DNA from: Geodermatophilaceae bacterium
Lineage (GTDB): Bacteria; Actinomycetota; Actinomycetes; Mycobacteriales; Geodermatophilaceae
Direction of reading: 5' to 3'
DNA: 7,314 bases
Assembly: GCA_013696785.1 (NCBI GenBank)
Contig: JACCXW010000081.1
Location: forward strand, 1 to 7,314
Part shown: positions 5,236 to 7,314 of the stretch, piece after piece
How the letters are laid out: every line of letters starts with the position of its first letter
Numbering within the stretch: the first letter of the stretch is position 1
Translations under genes and position numbers: made by a program
The notes under the pieces: generated by a model
Told to the model about the DNA's origin: nothing
Databases searched by the model: none
What the model saw: the letters and a program-made list of their open reading frames with translations, nothing else

Positions 5236-7314
5236 GGGCGACCGAGCCGCTCGACGCCGGAGTGGTCGAGCGCGACGGTGTCGGCCTCTTCTACGAGGTG
5301 TACGGCGAGGGCGCACCCACCATCGTCCTGTTGCCAACCTGGTCGATCATCCATTCGCGGTTCTGGAAGGCGCAGATCCCCTATCTGGCGCGGCACTATC
5401 GGGTGGTGACCTGGGACGGGCGCGGCAACGGTCGCTCCGGCCGGCCGGTAGGCCCGGCCGCCTACGACGACGTGGAGTTCGTCGCAGACGCGGTGGCGGT
5501 TCTGGACGCCACAGCCACCCAGCGGGCAATACTGGTGGGCCTGTCCGCAGGTGCGGTGTGGGGCGTGCACCTTGCCGCCGAGCACCCGACGCGGGTGCTC
5601 GGCCTAGTGGCGCTGGCTCCGGCTGTTGACGGGCCGGGTCTGCCAGAGCGCCAGATCTATGCCTTCGACGACGAACACGAGGCGACCGACGGCTGGGCCA
5701 AGTACAACGCCGCCTACTGGCAACGGGACTACGAGGGCTTCTTGCGGTTCTTCTTCGGACGGATGTTCACCGAGCCACACTCCACCAAGCAGATCGAGGA
5801 CTGTGTGGGTTGGGCGTTGGAGACGGATCCGACGACGCTCACCGACACCACCCACGCGCTGCGCGCCCCCGCGCGGGAAACCGTTGCCTCGGCGTGCGAG
5901 CGGGTGGGGTGCCCGGTGTTGGTGGTGCACGGCGACGAGGATGCAATCAAAGCCCACGCCTGCGGCGTCGGAATGGCGCAGGTCACCGGCGGGTCGCTGG
6001 TCACGATCGGGGGAGGTGGGCACGGGCCACCAGGCCGAGATCCGGTGTTGATCAACACGCTGATCCGCCAGTTCGTGGACTCCGTCGTACCGCCTCCGCC
6101 GCGGCAGCGGACCTGGACCCGGGCACTGCGCCGGCCCAGACGGGCGCTGTACGTGTCTTCTCCGATCGGACTGGGCCACGCTCAGCGCGACATCGCGATC
6201 GCCGACGAGCTGCGCAAGTTGCATCCCGACCTGCAGATCGACTGGCTTGCCCAGCACCCGGTGACCACTGTTCTCGCCGCGCGAGGCGAGCGGATCCACC
6301 CCGCCTCGGCGTACCTGGCCAGCGAGTCGGCGGCAGTGGAGAGCGAGGCGGCCGAACACGACCTCCATGCCTTTCAGGCGATCCGCCGGATGGACGACAC
6401 GCTGGTGAACAACTTCATGGTCTTCGCGGATCTGGTCCGCGACGAGCCGTACGACCTGTGGCTCGGGGACGAGGCGTGGGACGTCGACTACTTCCTGCAC
6501 GAGAATCCCGAACTGAAGAACACCGCGTTTGTCTGGATGACCGACTTCGTCGGCTGGCTGCCGATGGCCTCCGGCGGTGCGGCAGAAGCGGCCCTCACCG
6601 CCGACTACAACGCCGAGATGATCGAGCAGCGGTCCCGGTTCCACCGGATCCGGGACCGGTCGATCTTCGTGGGCCGGCCCGAGGACATCGTCCCGGACCG
6701 CTTTGGGCCAGACCTGCCGGCGATCCGATCGTGGACCGAGGACAACTTCGACTTCGCCGGCTACATCACCGGGTTCGATCCCTCGGCGTACGCCGACACC
6801 GCGGCGTTGCGTTCCGAGCTCGACTACCGCCCCGACGAGCGGGTGTGCCTCGTCACCGTCGGGGGCTCCGGGGTCGGAGCGTCGCTGCTGCGCAAGGTGA
6901 TCGCGGCGCACCCCCTGGCGGCTGAGAAAATCGACGGCCTGCGCACCGTGGTCGTAGCCGGGCCACGAATCGACATCGACTCACTGCCCGTCCCGCCGGG
7001 CGTGGAGGTACGCGGCTACGTTCCCGAGCTGTATCGCCACCTCGCGGCCTGCGACCTCGCCGTCGTACAGGGCGGACTGACGACCTGCATGGAACTGACG
7101 GCGAACCGGCGGCCGTTCCTCTACTTCCCGCTCGCGAACCACTTCGAGCAGAACTTCCATGTCCGCCACCGCCTCGACCAGTACGGGGCGGGGCAACGCA
7201 TGGATTATCGCGAATCGGACCCCGACTCCATCGCCACGGCTATCACCGCCGCGATCGGCCGCCCGACGGAGTACCTGCCGGTGGAAGGAGACGGTGCGGT
7301 CCGAGCCGCCGCTC
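5232..7314 (+). CDS. Alpha/beta hydrolase-GT-B glycosyltransferase fusion protein (3' end outside window)
   Basis: One uninterrupted frame of 694 codons runs to the window edge. Residues 1-285 are an alpha/beta hydrolase: LLPTWSIIHSRFW (33-45), WDGRGNGRSGRP (61-72), nucleophile Ser105 in GLSAG, probable acid Asp237 in HGDEDAI and His264 in GGGHGP, so the triad looks complete. The oxyanion loop reads PTW instead of the usual HG. After a proline and arginine linker (287-304) comes a GT-B glycosyltransferase: YVSSPIGLGHAQRD (307-320; His316 resembles the UGT/MurG N-lobe motif), VTVGGSGVG (541-549), and the donor-site region VVQGGLTTCMELTANRRP (611-628) then FPLANHFEQN (632-641). QGG replaces the HGG common in UGTs. 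There is no signal peptide or membrane helix, so it is cytoplasmic. Perhaps 10-30 residues are missing at the C-terminus. There is no ATG between 5974 and 6389 that could start a separate glycosyltransferase. Substrates are unknown. Confidence 0.88.
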   Translation, partial: MRATEPLDAGVVERDGVGLFYEVYGEGAPTIVLLPTWSIIHSRFWKAQIPYLARHYRVVTWDGRGNGRSGRPVGPAAYDDVEFVADAVAVLDATATQRAILVGLSAGAVWGVHLAAEHPTRVLGLVALAPAVDGPGLPERQIYAFDDEHEATDGWAKYNAAYWQRDYEGFLRFFFGRMFTEPHSTKQIEDCVGWALETDPTTLTDTTHALRAPARETVASACERVGCPVLVVHGDEDAIKAHACGVGMAQVTGGSLVTIGGGGHGPPGRDPVLINTLIRQFVDSVVPPPPRQRTWTRALRRPRRALYVSSPIGLGHAQRDIAIADELRKLHPDLQIDWLAQHPVTTVLAARGERIHPASAYLASESAAVESEAAEHDLHAFQAIRRMDDTLVNNFMVFADLVRDEPYDLWLGDEAWDVDYFLHENPELKNTAFVWMTDFVGWLPMASGGAAEAALTADYNAEMIEQRSRFHRIRDRSIFVGRPEDIVPDRFGPDLPAIRSWTEDNFDFAGYITGFDPSAYADTAALRSELDYRPDERVCLVTVGGSGVGASLLRKVIAAHPLAAEKIDGLRTVVVAGPRIDIDSLPVPPGVEVRGYVPELYRHLAACDLAVVQGGLTTCMELTANRRPFLYFPLANHFEQNFHVRHRLDQYGAGQRMDYRESDPDSIATAITAAIGRPTEYLPVEGDGAVRAAA

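Noticed and set aside
5604..6911. Long 435-residue open frame on the minus strand
   Set aside because: It is antisense to the glycosyltransferase fusion gene, recognisable motifs lie only on the plus strand, and its translation is Arg/Pro/Gly/Val-rich as expected of a GC-rich shadow frame.

Overview
The window comes from a high-GC actinobacterium. Coding is dense, genes overlap at start/stop junctions (TGATG, ATGA, GTGA), and third codon positions are strongly G/C. Repeated use of GTCGTAC inside genes and the gene families present recall Nocardioides-like Propionibacteriales or mycobacteria, but the sequence does not fix the genus.

Left part (1-1794, + strand): a small three-helix membrane protein, a xylose-isomerase-like TIM-barrel protein (sugar phosphate isomerase/epimerase family) with its metal-binding residues intact, and a TetR-family regulator that overlaps the TIM-barrel gene by one base. 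From memory, a membrane-protein/TIM-barrel pair of this kind lies between ppx and proC in many actinobacteria (Rv0497-Rv0498 in M. tuberculosis). This end may therefore be the edge of a conserved core region.

Middle part (1795-3366, + strand): a two-gene ABC-2 type exporter, ATPase then permease. A sigma70-like promoter (TTGCCG-N17-TAGATT) lies before it, and its -10 box and start site are covered by a perfect 8-6-8 inverted repeat. The TetR gene just upstream is the obvious candidate for binding this repeat.

Right part (3423-7314): a divergent unit. On the minus strand is a SAM-dependent methyltransferase with an N-terminal winged-helix domain (Rv2258c-like). On the plus strand are a second TetR regulator and, overlapping it by 4 bases, one long reading frame that joins an alpha/beta hydrolase to a GT-B glycosyltransferase and runs off the window end. 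The 145-bp divergent intergenic region holds two matching palindromic sites (shared core TCGGTCGRTCGACCGA), one near the predicted start of each transcript, and back-to-back -35 boxes. The simplest reading is a self-regulated, ligand-inducible module in which the TetR represses itself, the fusion enzyme and the methyltransferase. Methyl transfer, glycosyl transfer and hydrolysis together suggest modification or detoxification of a small hydrophobic molecule. The substrate is not visible in the sequence.

No rRNA, tRNA, CRISPR array, insertion sequence, phage gene or attachment site was seen. No stretch over 300 bases lacks a gene.
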